Notes: generated by a model not told the origin, from the sequence alone. A stretch of 6,273 bases of DNA from DATLZC01 sp037444005 (GCA_037444005.1 JBBING010000114.1:1-6273); one strand, 5' to 3'. Numbered from the stretch's first letter, positions 1 through 6,054 are shown. Translations and numbers: made by a program.

Positions 1-1033
1 CGAGGAAGATCTGCCCGTCCGTGATCGAGATGACGTTCGTCGGGATGTAGGCCGAGACGTCGTTGGCCTGCGTCTCGATGATGGGCAGCGCGGTGAGCGA
101 CCCGCCGCCGTAGTCCGGGTGGAGCTTCGCAGCGCGCTCCAGGAGCCGGCTGTGCAGGTAGAACACGTCGCCAGGGTAGGCCTCGCGGCCCGGTGGCCGG
201 CGCAGCAGCAGCGACACCTGCCGGTACGCCCACGCGTGCTTCGACAGGTCGTCGTACACGATGAGGACGTCTTTCCCCTGCTCCATCCACTCCTCGCCGA
301 TGGCGCAGCCGGCGTAGGGCGCGAGGTACTGCAGCGCCGCCGATTCCGACGCCGTCGCCGACACGACGACGGTGTGCTCCATGGCGCCTCGCTCCTCGAG
401 GAGGCCCACGATCTGGGCCACCTTCTGCGCCTTCTGTCCGATGGCGACGTAGATGCAGAGCAGGTCGCCGCCTTTCTGATTGATGATGGTGTCGATAGCG
501 ATGGTGGTCTTGCCCGTCGAGCGGTCGCCGATGATGAGCTCCCGCTGGCCGCGTCCGATGGGAATCATGCCGTCGATGGCCTTGATGCCGGTCTGCACCG
601 GCGTGTCGACGGACTTGCGCTTGGTCACGTCAGGCGCGATGCGCTCGACGGGGCGCGTCTTCGTGTACGGGATGGGCCCTTTGCCGTCCAGCGGGTTCCC
701 CAGCGGGTCGATGACGCGGCCGATGAGACCGTCGCCCACGGGGACCTCGGCGATGCGTCCGGTGGAGCGAACCTCGTCGCCCTCTTTGATGTCGGAATAG
801 TCGCCCATGATCATGACGCCGACGCTCTCCTCTTCGAGGTTGAGCGCCAGCCCCATGACGCCGTTCTGGAACTGCACGAGCTCGGACGCCATGACGTTGC
901 GCAGCCCGTGCACGCGGGCGATGCCGTCGCCGGCCTCGATCACGGTGCCGACGTTGACGTCCTGCACCTCGGCGCCGAACGTCTCGATCTGTTGTTTCAG
1001 GATGGACGCGATTTCTTCGGGCCTGACCGCCAT
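1..1033 (-). CDS. atpA: F1 ATP synthase subunit alpha, partial (C-terminus off the left edge)
   Basis: This is the non-catalytic nucleotide-binding subunit of the F1 head, which alternates with beta in the alpha3beta3 hexamer on the cytoplasmic side. The window holds 344 codons of an expected 500 or so; the frame is still open at base 1. The start is the ATG at 1031-1033, preceded by GGAGG with a 5-base spacer. Visible parts are the N-terminal beta-barrel (about residues 25-95, with GTVIEAGDGIARVHGL), the P-loop GDRSTGKT at 169-176, the Walker B stretch VLIVYDDLSKHAWAYRQ at about 256-272, and LLLRRPPGREAYPGDVFYLH at 275-294, followed by LHSRLLERAA. The P-loop has Ser where the alpha family usually has Gln (GDRQTGKT). 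The gene follows atpH by 60 bases in the usual operon order, and gamma should follow outside the window. Identity is essentially certain. Confidence 0.97.
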   Translation of the reverse strand, partial: MAVRPEEIASILKQQIETFGAEVQDVNVGTVIEAGDGIARVHGLRNVMASELVQFQNGVMGLALNLEEESVGVMIMGDYSDIKEGDEVRSTGRIAEVPVGDGLIGRVIDPLGNPLDGKGPIPYTKTRPVERIAPDVTKRKSVDTPVQTGIKAIDGMIPIGRGQRELIIGDRSTGKTTIAIDTIINQKGGDLLCIYVAIGQKAQKVAQIVGLLEERGAMEHTVVVSATASESAALQYLAPYAGCAIGEEWMEQGKDVLIVYDDLSKHAWAYRQVSLLLRRPPGREAYPGDVFYLHSRLLERAAKLHPDYGGGSLTALPIIETQANDVSAYIPTNVISITDGQIFL

Positions 1034-1093
1034 ATCTTCCTCCAGTGGGGAGTCGTTACGCCCCCTCCGCCTCGAGCACGCGCGCCGCGCCGG

Positions 1094-1633
1094 CTACCGC
1101 TCCTTCCCCTCGAGCGCCGCCCGCAGCGCGAGCAACTTCGTCCGCGTGGAGCCGTCGATGAGCCGGTCGCCGATGCGCGCCACCAGGCCGCCCATGATGG
1201 ACTCGTCGACGCGCGCCTCCACCACGACCTGCTTCCCGGTGATCTGGCTCAGGCGCTCGGCGACGCGCTGGCGATCCGCTTCGTCCAGCGGCACCGCCGT
1301 GGTCACGACCGCCTTTGCGATGCCCCGGCGCTCGTCGACCAGCTCCCGCAGGGCCTCGGCGATCTGCGGCAACAGGTGGAGGCGGTTCTTGCGGATGAGC
1401 AGCCGGACCAGGTTCCACGACAGCGGCCGCAGATCGGGCGCGGCCTGGCGGATCAACGCCTCCTTCCGCTCGGGCGGGATGCGCTGGCTGGCCAGCGCGC
1501 GCGCCACGACGGGCTCGGAGAAGGCCTCGGCCAGGGCGCCGAGGTCCTCCAGCCACTCGTCGAACGCCTCTCGCTCCTCCGCCAGCGCGAAGACCGCCTG
1601 TGCGTACCGCCGGGCCGCCGGGTCCTGGATCAT
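1094..1633 (-). CDS. atpH: F1 ATP synthase subunit delta (OSCP-type)
   Basis: The 179-residue delta subunit joins the top of the F1 head to the b-subunit peripheral stalk, and its length is normal for the family. The N-terminal helical domain begins ARRYAQAVFALAEE (residues 7-20). The central part has LIRKNRLHLLPQIAEAL (about 78-94). The C-terminal domain carries the family signature DESIMGGLVARIGDRLIDGS (about 143-162), followed by the usual R-KL--L ending. The start ATG at 1631-1633 lies 6 bases after the atpF stop codon. Its GGAGG sits 12 bases upstream, inside the end of atpF, so translation of the two genes is probably coupled. No anomalies were seen. Confidence 0.96.
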   Translation of the reverse strand: MIQDPAARRYAQAVFALAEEREAFDEWLEDLGALAEAFSEPVVARALASQRIPPERKEALIRQAAPDLRPLSWNLVRLLIRKNRLHLLPQIAEALRELVDERRGIAKAVVTTAVPLDEADRQRVAERLSQITGKQVVVEARVDESIMGGLVARIGDRLIDGSTRTKLLALRAALEGKER

Positions 1634-1639
1634 CGCGCG

Positions 1640-2173
1640 CTAGTTCCTCCGGGCGCCGTCGCCCGAAAGCGCCGACTCCGCGAGGGTCTCCTCGATGAGT
1701 TTGCGATGCGCCTCGCGGTCCAGCGACTGCCGGATGACCTTCTCGGCGGCGCGGATGGTGACATCGGCGAACTCCTTGCGGAGCTGCGCGATAGCGTTGT
1801 CGCGCTCGAGCTGGATCTCGCTGCGGGCGCGGGCCAGGAGGGCCTCGGCGTCGGCGCGGGCCTGCTCGCGGGCCTCAGCCTGGATGCGCGCGGCGATCTC
1901 CTGGGCCTGGGCCACGAGAGCCTGTCCTTCGCGCCGCGCCTGCTCGATCTGCTCTTGCACCTGGCGGTCCGCTTCCGCCGCCTGCCGCTTCATCCGCTCA
2001 GCCGCCGACAAGCTCTCCTCGATCCGCGCGCGGCGCTCGTCGAGCATGCGGAGGATGGGCCGGTAGAGCACGGCGCGCAGCACCACCAGCAGGATGGTGA
2101 AGTTGATGAGCTGCGCAATCAGGACCGGGATGTTGATCCCGAGGTCCGTGATGCCCAACACCACTGGTGACAT
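1640..2173 (-). CDS. atpF: F0 ATP synthase subunit b (peripheral stalk)
   Basis: This 177-residue membrane-anchored stator subunit dimerises and links the a subunit in the membrane to delta/F1. One N-terminal transmembrane helix lies at about residues 14-37 (NIPVLIAQLINFTILLVVL). It is followed by the conserved turn YRPILRMLDERRARIEESL and a long, charged, Ala/Glu/Arg/Gln-rich coiled coil at about 45-150. The ending KVIRQSLDREAHRKLIEETL is typical of the delta-contacting end. The start ATG at 2171-2173 has GAGGAG with a 5-base spacer. Only one b gene is present between atpE and atpH, so this is a b2 homodimer arrangement rather than the b/b' pair of cyanobacteria and many other phototrophs. 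It sits 62 bases after atpE. Confidence 0.96.
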   Translation of the reverse strand: MSPVVLGITDLGINIPVLIAQLINFTILLVVLRAVLYRPILRMLDERRARIEESLSAAERMKRQAAEADRQVQEQIEQARREGQALVAQAQEIAARIQAEAREQARADAEALLARARSEIQLERDNAIAQLRKEFADVTIRAAEKVIRQSLDREAHRKLIEETLAESALSGDGARRN

Positions 2174-2235
2174 AACGACTCCTCGCGCGTCACGCGAGCC
2201 GGGGCCCGCGGGACGGTTGTCCGCGCGACCGGGCG
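2174..2235 (-). other. Two small hairpins in the atpE-atpF gap
   Basis: The 62-base gap holds two potential stem-loops. One pairs 2207-2214 with 2219-2225 (a 7-bp stem, CGCG plus GAC, with one bulged G and loop GGTT on the + strand), just after the atpE stop. The other pairs TCGCG 2183-2187 with CGCGA 2193-2197, directly beside the atpF ribosome binding site. Neither is followed by a T-run, so they are not obvious terminators. They could protect the atpE end of the mRNA or lower atpF initiation, since c is needed in far more copies than b. That role is inferred; chance pairing in GC-rich DNA is a real alternative. Confidence 0.35.
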
Positions 2236-2502
2236 CTAGAAGACGAAGCCGATCATCACGGCCACCACCAGGGCATAGATGGCGATGGCCTCGGCGAAGG
2301 CGACGCCCAGGATCATGTTGGTCTGGATGGCGGGCTGCGCCTCCGGGTTCCGTCCCAGCGCCTCCATCGCCCGGCCTACCAGCATACCGATGGCCAGCGC
2401 GGGCGCGAAGCCGCCGACGCCGATGGCCAGGCCGGCGCCCAGGAACCGGAACGTGTCATCGGTGAACTCCACCAGTAGCGGAAGTGCGCTTAGAAGCTCC
2501 AT
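2236..2502 (-). CDS. atpE: F0 ATP synthase subunit c (proton-binding rotor ring)
   Basis: This 88-residue double-hairpin proteolipid forms the rotating c-ring. Helix 1 covers about residues 18-43 and helix 2 about 58-88, joined by the cytoplasmic loop RNPEAQ (51-56; RNP replaces the usual RQP). The ion-carrying carboxylate is Glu71 in GVAFAEAIAIYALV. The Na+-type partner residues (Gln in helix 1 and Ser/Thr after the Glu) are replaced by Ile38 and Ala72, so proton coupling is predicted. The glycine-rich GxGxGxG stretch of helix 1 reads A33-P-A35-L-A37-I-G39, an alanine version. The start ATG at 2500-2502 has a strong GGGAGG 4 bases upstream, as expected for the most highly translated subunit. 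About ten extra N-terminal residues precede helix 1 compared with the E. coli protein. Confidence 0.97.
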   Translation of the reverse strand: MELLSALPLLVEFTDDTFRFLGAGLAIGVGGFAPALAIGMLVGRAMEALGRNPEAQPAIQTNMILGVAFAEAIAIYALVVAVMIGFVF

Positions 2503-2551
2503 GTTTCCTCCCTGTCAGTCTCAGCGGCCGCGGGCCGCCGGTTCGCGAACG
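2503..2551 (-). other. Hairpin in the atpB-atpE gap, ahead of the atpE ribosome binding site
   Basis: The 49-base gap contains a perfect 6-bp stem (GCGGCC 2524-2529 with GGCCGC 2533-2538, 3-base loop) and a 10-base palindrome GTTCGCGAAC at 2541-2550. The stem ends about 20 bases upstream of the atpE start, leaving the GGGAGG ribosome binding site single-stranded. In E. coli the atpE leader is known to enhance translation. A similar role here is inference only. Confidence 0.35.
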
Positions 2552-3697
2552 TCAGTGCGCCGACGCGTGGGCCTCCTCGTGCGCGCCATGCCCCTCGCCG
2601 TGCGGCGGGGACACCGCCATCACGCCGAACACCAGCGTCAGCATGCCGAAAATGAACGCCTGGATGAGCCCGACAAAGACCTCGAGGCCGTAAAAGGCCA
2701 GCGGCACTACCGTCGGCACCAGAAACGTCATCACCAGCAGCAGGATCTCGCCTGCCAGCATGTTGCCGAAGAGACGGAAACTGAAACTGACGAGCCGCGC
2801 TAGCTCCGCCGCCAGCTCCAGGAGGCCAACGAACGCCTCGATGAACCCGTTGAACAGCTCGCCCGGGTTGAACGACGTCAGGCCCCGGACCAGGCGGCCG
2901 AAGTTGAAGAATTTGCTGCCGTACGTCAGGAACCCTAGGGTGCTGATCCCCCAGAACTCGACGAAGATGGCCGACATAATGGCGAACGACGCCGGAGTCA
3001 TCAAGTCGGTGTTGATGCTGCGGAAGAACGGGACCAACACGCCGGCCTGTTCGCCCTCAGCGAGCTTGGGCTCGCCCTCGTCGTTGACGAGGCTCGCCTC
3101 GATGAGCTTCTCGCGCTCGTGGACGATGCACTCCTCGTGCTCCGCGCCCTCGAGGCCTGCGCAGGCGGCTTCGTCGACCTCCCCTTCGATGTCGATGGTC
3201 TTAGCGCCGGGCATGATGACGTACAGCCCGCCGACCTTGTCGAACGCCGCCGTCCGTTCGAGGAGCTTGTGCTCGGGTTCGAGGGGCTCGAAGTACCCGA
3301 TGGCGTTGAAGATGGGCAGAAGCGCCATCCAGTTCGCGAACGTGATGTAGATGAGGAACGTCGCCACGACCGGGAAGAAGCGGCGGCCGTTCTTCTCGCC
3401 GGCGACGTTCACGATCAGGTTGTAGATGACCTCGATGATGGCCTCGATGACGTTCTGACGCCCCCGCGGCACCGGTTCGAGGCGCCGGGTGAACCAGAAG
3501 ACGACGGCGAAGAGCGTGAGCATCACCACCCACGAGGTGAAGAGCGTGTTGGTGATGGTGATGGGCCCGAGGTCGACGAGGGGCTCGGCCTTGATCTCGA
3601 TGACCGGGATGGGCGAGCGAAGGAAGAAGAACGTGCCGGCGAAGATGGCGAAGATGACCAGCAGGGTGGCCCAGAGGGTCAACCTACGCGTCGTCAC
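2552..3697 (-). CDS. atpB: F0 ATP synthase subunit a, with a large extracytoplasmic insertion
   Basis: This 381-residue membrane stator provides the two proton half-channels (most a subunits are about 230-290 residues). Membrane segments lie at about 9-27, 52-70, 106-131, 232-258, 286-326 and 330-365. The essential arginine is R308 in SFSFRLFGNMLAGE (304-317), matching E. coli R210. E317 matches E219, Q346 in GLIQAFIFGML matches Q252, and E339 falls at the H245 position. The extra length is mainly an acidic segment at about 132-229, between the helix ending LLPIF and the helix beginning TPASFAIMSAIF. By the known topology this loop is outside the cytoplasm. It contains two cysteines (C179, C190). 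The C-terminus is His-rich. The start is the GTG at 3695-3697 with GGAGG 7 bases upstream; it overlaps the end of the atpI-like gene by 14 bases. Confidence 0.96.
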   Translation of the reverse strand: MTTRRLTLWATLLVIFAIFAGTFFFLRSPIPVIEIKAEPLVDLGPITITNTLFTSWVVMLTLFAVVFWFTRRLEPVPRGRQNVIEAIIEVIYNLIVNVAGEKNGRRFFPVVATFLIYITFANWMALLPIFNAIGYFEPLEPEHKLLERTAAFDKVGGLYVIMPGAKTIDIEGEVDEAACAGLEGAEHEECIVHEREKLIEASLVNDEGEPKLAEGEQAGVLVPFFRSINTDLMTPASFAIMSAIFVEFWGISTLGFLTYGSKFFNFGRLVRGLTSFNPGELFNGFIEAFVGLLELAAELARLVSFSFRLFGNMLAGEILLLVMTFLVPTVVPLAFYGLEVFVGLIQAFIFGMLTLVFGVMAVSPPHGEGHGAHEEAHASAH

Positions 3698-3923
3698 GCT
3701 GCTTCCTCCGGTACGTCGGTTGCTGTCGCAGCACGTCCGTCAAGAACGTATATCCGCCGAAAAGCCCGAGTCCCAGCCCGGCCACCAGCCCGAGCAGGAT
3801 GAAGAGCGGCCGCGTGTCCAGCGCTTTGTCCAAAAAGAAGCCGCCGACAAGACCGCCGACGACCACGAGGACAAAGTACCAACCGATGCCGATGAGCCTC
3901 AAGGCGGGAGGCGGCTCCCACAC
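3684..3923 (-). CDS. AtpZ/AtpI-family small membrane protein, first gene of the atp operon
   Basis: A 79-residue protein with two hydrophobic helices (about residues 10-31 and 40-61). Both are glycine-rich (VVVGGLVGGFFLDKAL and LLGLVAGLGLGLFGGYTFL), and a basic tail (YRRKQRDDA) follows. Length, the two-helix hairpin with a DK turn, and its place immediately before atpB fit the AtpZ/AtpI family. Members are linked to c-ring assembly and, in some bacteria, to Mg2+/Ca2+ movement; which role applies here cannot be told. I chose the GTG at 3921-3923 because GGAGAG lies 6 bases upstream (3930-3935) and the protein then has normal length. An in-frame ATG at 4049 would extend the protein through the predicted promoter with non-family sequence. 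The 3' end overlaps atpB by 14 bases, and the atpB ribosome binding site is inside this gene. Confidence 0.85.
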   Translation of the reverse strand: MWEPPPALRLIGIGWYFVLVVVGGLVGGFFLDKALDTRPLFILLGLVAGLGLGLFGGYTFLTDVLRQQPTYRRKQRDDA

Positions 3924-3966
3924 AGCGCGCTCTCCGGGTTGTGTCCGGCCTCCCGAAACTTTGAGA

Positions 3967-3995
3967 AAGTTAGCACATACTCCCGGGTCGATCAA
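3967..3995 (-). promoter_or_regulatory. Predicted sigma70-type promoter of the atp operon
   Basis: Read on the minus strand, TTGATC (3990-3995) and TAACTT (3967-3972) are separated by exactly 17 bases. The -10 is preceded by TG one base away (TGCTAACTT), an extended -10 form. Initiation near 3960 would give a leader of roughly 37 bases before the GTG start at 3923. This short AT-richer patch stands out from the GC-rich surroundings. The match to consensus is moderate. Confidence 0.55.
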
Positions 3996-4040
3996 ATGGC
4001 CGCGCCACCGAGCGCGCCGCGGTTGTTTCGGTTCACCGAT

Positions 4041-4063
4041 GAAGGCCACGCTTCAGCGTGCCC
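4041..4063 (-). repeat. REP-like palindrome, copy 1 (imperfect)
   Basis: CACGC (4047-4051), loop TTCA and GCGTG (4056-4060) form a stem. After one mismatch, two more pairs follow (4044-4045 with 4062-4063). The flank GAAGGC matches that of copy 3, which shares the same core. The family form on the minus strand is stem-GC-TGAA-GC-stem followed by CTTCA. Confidence 0.7.
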
Positions 4064-4084
4064 GACGGTCCGTGGGGCGACGCC

Positions 4085-4110
4085 GGGCAGGCTGAAGCCT
4101 GCCCTTCATG
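4085..4110 (+). repeat. REP-like palindrome, copy 2 (opposite orientation, different stem)
   Basis: GGGCAGGC (4085-4092), loop TGAA (4093-4096) and GCCTGCCC (4097-4104) make a perfect 8-bp stem, followed by TTCATG. The loop and the trailing TTCA are the reverse complement of the arrangement in copies 1 and 3, so this copy is inverted relative to them. Its outer stem bases differ (CAGG versus CCAC) but remain fully paired, which indicates that the fold rather than the primary sequence is conserved. Confidence 0.7.
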
Positions 4111-4142
4111 CGGGGATTGGGGCCACCGCAGCGTTCCCCCAT

Positions 4143-4169
4143 GTGAAGGCCACGCTTCAGCGTGGCCGG
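4143..4169 (-). repeat. REP-like palindrome, copy 3 (perfect)
   Basis: GGCCACGC (4148-4155), loop TTCA (4156-4159) and GCGTGGCC (4160-4167) form a perfect 8-bp stem, flanked by GTGAAG as copy 1 is by ATGAAG. Copies 1 and 3 share the run from TGAAGGCCACG through CTTCAGCGTG, about 100 bases apart. No transposase gene of the REP-associated type is in the window. Confidence 0.75.
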
Positions 4170-4180
4170 CGCTGCCCAAC

Positions 4181-4210
4181 GGCCTCGCGCAGCCCGAACG
4201 CGGCGAGGCC
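4181..4210 (-). terminator. Inverted repeat after the glycosyltransferase stop; possible 3'-end hairpin
   Basis: GGCCTCGC (4181-4188) pairs perfectly with GCGAGGCC (4203-4210) across a 14-base loop, starting 16 bases beyond the stop codon. No T-run follows, so it is not a classical intrinsic terminator. It may stabilise the mRNA end or act together with Rho. Confidence 0.35.
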
Positions 4211-4226
4211 CATGGGCGGACGGCGG

Positions 4227-5972
4227 TCAGGCCTTCTCGGTGACCCGGTACTCGAGGCGCTTACCGATGGCGAGGCGGACCTGCGCGTCGAGCGCAGGCA
4301 GCGAGTTGAAGAAGAACGTGATGGGCGCCATGGCGAACCACTGCGCGAACTGCACCACGTACATCCACAGCGGGAAGCTCGGGGGACGCGGCGGCCGCAT
4401 CACGAAGCTGTCGTACACCACCATCACGATGAGCGGCCCCATGCACGGGAACAGAATGCGCACGCTCAGGTCGTCGAACCAGTGCGGCCACCAGCCCACG
4501 CCGAAGACGCCGGCCACCACGAAGGGGATGAACCGCCCCACCGTGATGAGCCACCACTGCGAGGCCCACAGCACGTGCGTCTCCAGCACGCTCCAGGTCC
4601 GCCGCACCCGCTTGAGGAGCGGGATCTCCGGGTGCCGCAGGAGCTGGAGGATGGCATACGGTACGTCGGTGGCGCCCCACGCGTGCCGGCGCGCCTGGCG
4701 GTACTGCTCGAGGAACGTGCGGACGTAGCTCTCCGTGCGGACGCCGTCGTTGCCGACGGGCAGGTAGATCGGCTCGACCTCGACGTCGCCCCCGAGCTCG
4801 AAGAAGCACTTGAGGTACATATGCCAGTCCTCGGGGATGACGTCGACGTCCCAGTACCCGACCTCCTTCGCCATGAGGAAGCTCAGGCTGTAGCAGGACT
4901 GGGGGAAGACGATGCGGTGGGTACGAGCGAGCCGGGCCATGTGGTTCAGGCTGCCGAGCCCGTTCGGCAGGCGGAGCGGCGCCGGCACCTCCCAGATGTT
5001 GTTGTAGAGCAGGATGGGCGCCTGCCAGAACCGCCGGTACCGGTTCGGGTGGGTGGCGAACAGACACGTCAGCGCGGCGAAGTACTGCCGGTGGAACAGC
5101 GTGTCGGCGTCGCAGCTCGTCACCGTAACGTTGCGGAGGTCGACGCCCAGCGTCTCCGTAAGCAATTCCTCCGTCCGGCGGGCGGCCCACGCCTCGTTCG
5201 ACGACTTCCCCCGGACCTCGCCTTCGAGGTCCGCGGGGTGATACGTGGCGAACATGGCGAAGAAGCGGTCGCCGAATTCGGAAATGAGCGCCGCAGCCTT
5301 CTCGCCGCAGCCCGGTTCGGCGAGCTCCATCGCCAGAACAGGGATGATCTGCTCGCGCGCCCCCTCGCACTCGGCGAGGCGCTGGAGGGTCGCCCGCAGC
5401 TTGTCGGGCTTCTCCTTGTAGTTCGGAATGATCACCACGTGCCGGACGTCCTCCCACCGGAGGGCGTCCGCTCCGGCTGCGACGGCCGCGTCGTACGTCG
5501 CGCGCCAGTCGGTGCGCTCCGCGTGCCGGACCATCCGGTGGCCTTTCACGACGTGAACGCCCGTGTTGAACGAACGCCACGCCCAGTACAGGTCGAAGGC
5601 CAGCAGCAGGATGGCGACGGGCATCGGCAGGAGAAGAGGCCCCCAGGCGAGCGAGGTGATAAGCAGGAGGCTCAGGGCGAGCGGAAGCGCCGAGAGGGCG
5701 CGCTCCGCCAGCCTGCTGCGGACGACCTCGGCCGCCCGGCGCGCCGCGCGTGCGCCGGCCCGGAGCGCGGGCGCCGCGTCGCGCAGGGCGCCGATGGCCT
5801 CTCCGGGCAGGGCGGGGGCAGACGCTGGCCTCACGGCCAGCGCGACGGCGTCGTCGGAAACGGAGAGCGGCGCGCGTGGGCGGGACGGAAACGACAGGCC
5901 CGCATTGGCGTCGTCGACTGCGACGGCGGCGAGTGGCCGCGCCTCCGGGGTCATCCCTGCTTGCCCGTTCAT
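4227..5972 (-). CDS. Membrane-embedded family 2 glycosyltransferase under c-di-AMP riboswitch control
   Basis: A 581-residue processive-type GT2 enzyme. Residues 1-75 are Ala/Pro-rich and probably disordered. Two membrane helices (about 92-111 and 113-132) precede a cytoplasmic GT-A domain with IPNYKEKPDKL (182-192), the metal-binding CDAD (287-290), PEDWHMY (380-386, catalytic ED) and QARRHAW (426-432), which stands where the Q/RxxRW motif of cellulose- and hyaluronan-synthase-like enzymes lies. Three to four further membrane segments follow (about 464-493, 505-522, 535-560). The tail GKRLEYRVTEK resembles the end of this class. It should transfer a nucleotide-sugar residue to a growing polymer or lipid acceptor at the membrane; substrate and product are unknown. 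I chose the ATG at 5970-5972 because it lies downstream of the leader terminator; no clear Shine-Dalgarno precedes it, and ATG 5952-5954 is an alternative. It is a lone gene with no partner in the window. Confidence 0.85.
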   Translation of the reverse strand: MNGQAGMTPEARPLAAVAVDDANAGLSFPSRPRAPLSVSDDAVALAVRPASAPALPGEAIGALRDAAPALRAGARAARRAAEVVRSRLAERALSALPLALSLLLITSLAWGPLLLPMPVAILLLAFDLYWAWRSFNTGVHVVKGHRMVRHAERTDWRATYDAAVAAGADALRWEDVRHVVIIPNYKEKPDKLRATLQRLAECEGAREQIIPVLAMELAEPGCGEKAAALISEFGDRFFAMFATYHPADLEGEVRGKSSNEAWAARRTEELLTETLGVDLRNVTVTSCDADTLFHRQYFAALTCLFATHPNRYRRFWQAPILLYNNIWEVPAPLRLPNGLGSLNHMARLARTHRIVFPQSCYSLSFLMAKEVGYWDVDVIPEDWHMYLKCFFELGGDVEVEPIYLPVGNDGVRTESYVRTFLEQYRQARRHAWGATDVPYAILQLLRHPEIPLLKRVRRTWSVLETHVLWASQWWLITVGRFIPFVVAGVFGVGWWPHWFDDLSVRILFPCMGPLIVMVVYDSFVMRPPRPPSFPLWMYVVQFAQWFAMAPITFFFNSLPALDAQVRLAIGKRLEYRVTEKA

Positions 5973-6015
5973 ACGCTGGCCGAGAGGAGTCCCGCCCGTG
6001 CGGCTCGATCGAGGC

Positions 6016-6053
6016 AAGAAAAAAGGCCGACCATCGTTCCTGGTCTGGCCTTT
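6016..6053 (-). terminator. Intrinsic terminator of the c-di-AMP riboswitch
   Basis: On the minus strand, AAGGCC and GACCA (with one bulged A between them) pair with TGGTC and GGCCTT across a 7-base loop (stem 6023-6033 with 6041-6052, + coordinates). A T-run follows at 6019-6024. It lies directly after the aptamer and ahead of the glycosyltransferase start, so transcription must read through it to express the gene. It is the expression platform of the riboswitch. The stem begins only a few bases after the aptamer's closing helix. Confidence 0.88.
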
Positions 6054-6054
6054 C

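Larger units (their letters stand above)
3996..4226. other. Non-coding spacer between the glycosyltransferase and the atp operon
   Basis: About 230 bases upstream of the atp promoter hold no credible gene. The short open frames across it are interrupted by or built from palindromes and lack ribosome binding sites. It contains three REP-like hairpins and, next to the glycosyltransferase stop, one longer inverted repeat. It probably serves as a 3'-end or insulator region between two same-strand transcription units; this role is inferred from position. Confidence 0.6.

Noticed and set aside
119..2170. A 683-codon open frame on the + strand.
   Set aside because: It runs antisense to atpA, atpH and atpF, is Arg/Leu/Asp/His-rich with no recognisable domain, and is a by-product of GC-rich third positions in the real genes.
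2236..2502. A Na+-coupled ATP synthase.
   Set aside because: The c subunit lacks the Gln in helix 1 and the Ser/Thr after the key Glu that form the Na+ site; Ile38 and Ala72 are found instead.
3119..3802. A 227-codon + strand open frame rich in Asp, Glu and Arg.
   Set aside because: It is antisense to atpB and the atpI-like gene, has low complexity and no domain.
3924..4049. A longer atpI-like protein starting at the ATG ending at 4049.
   Set aside because: It would cover the predicted promoter and add 42 residues unlike the family. The GTG at 3923 has a proper ribosome binding site.
4041..4169. The repeated palindromes read as a CRISPR array.
   Set aside because: There are only three units, in alternating orientation with different stems and uneven spacing, and no cas genes; a REP-like family fits better.
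4058..4243. A 61-codon + strand open frame in the spacer.
   Set aside because: It is composed largely of the palindromic repeats, lacks a ribosome binding site and has no recognisable protein features.
4261..5580. A 439-codon minus-strand open frame inside the glycosyltransferase region.
   Set aside because: It is a shifted frame of the GT2 gene with an extreme Arg/Pro/Ala composition and no motifs; the GT2 frame has all the catalytic motifs.
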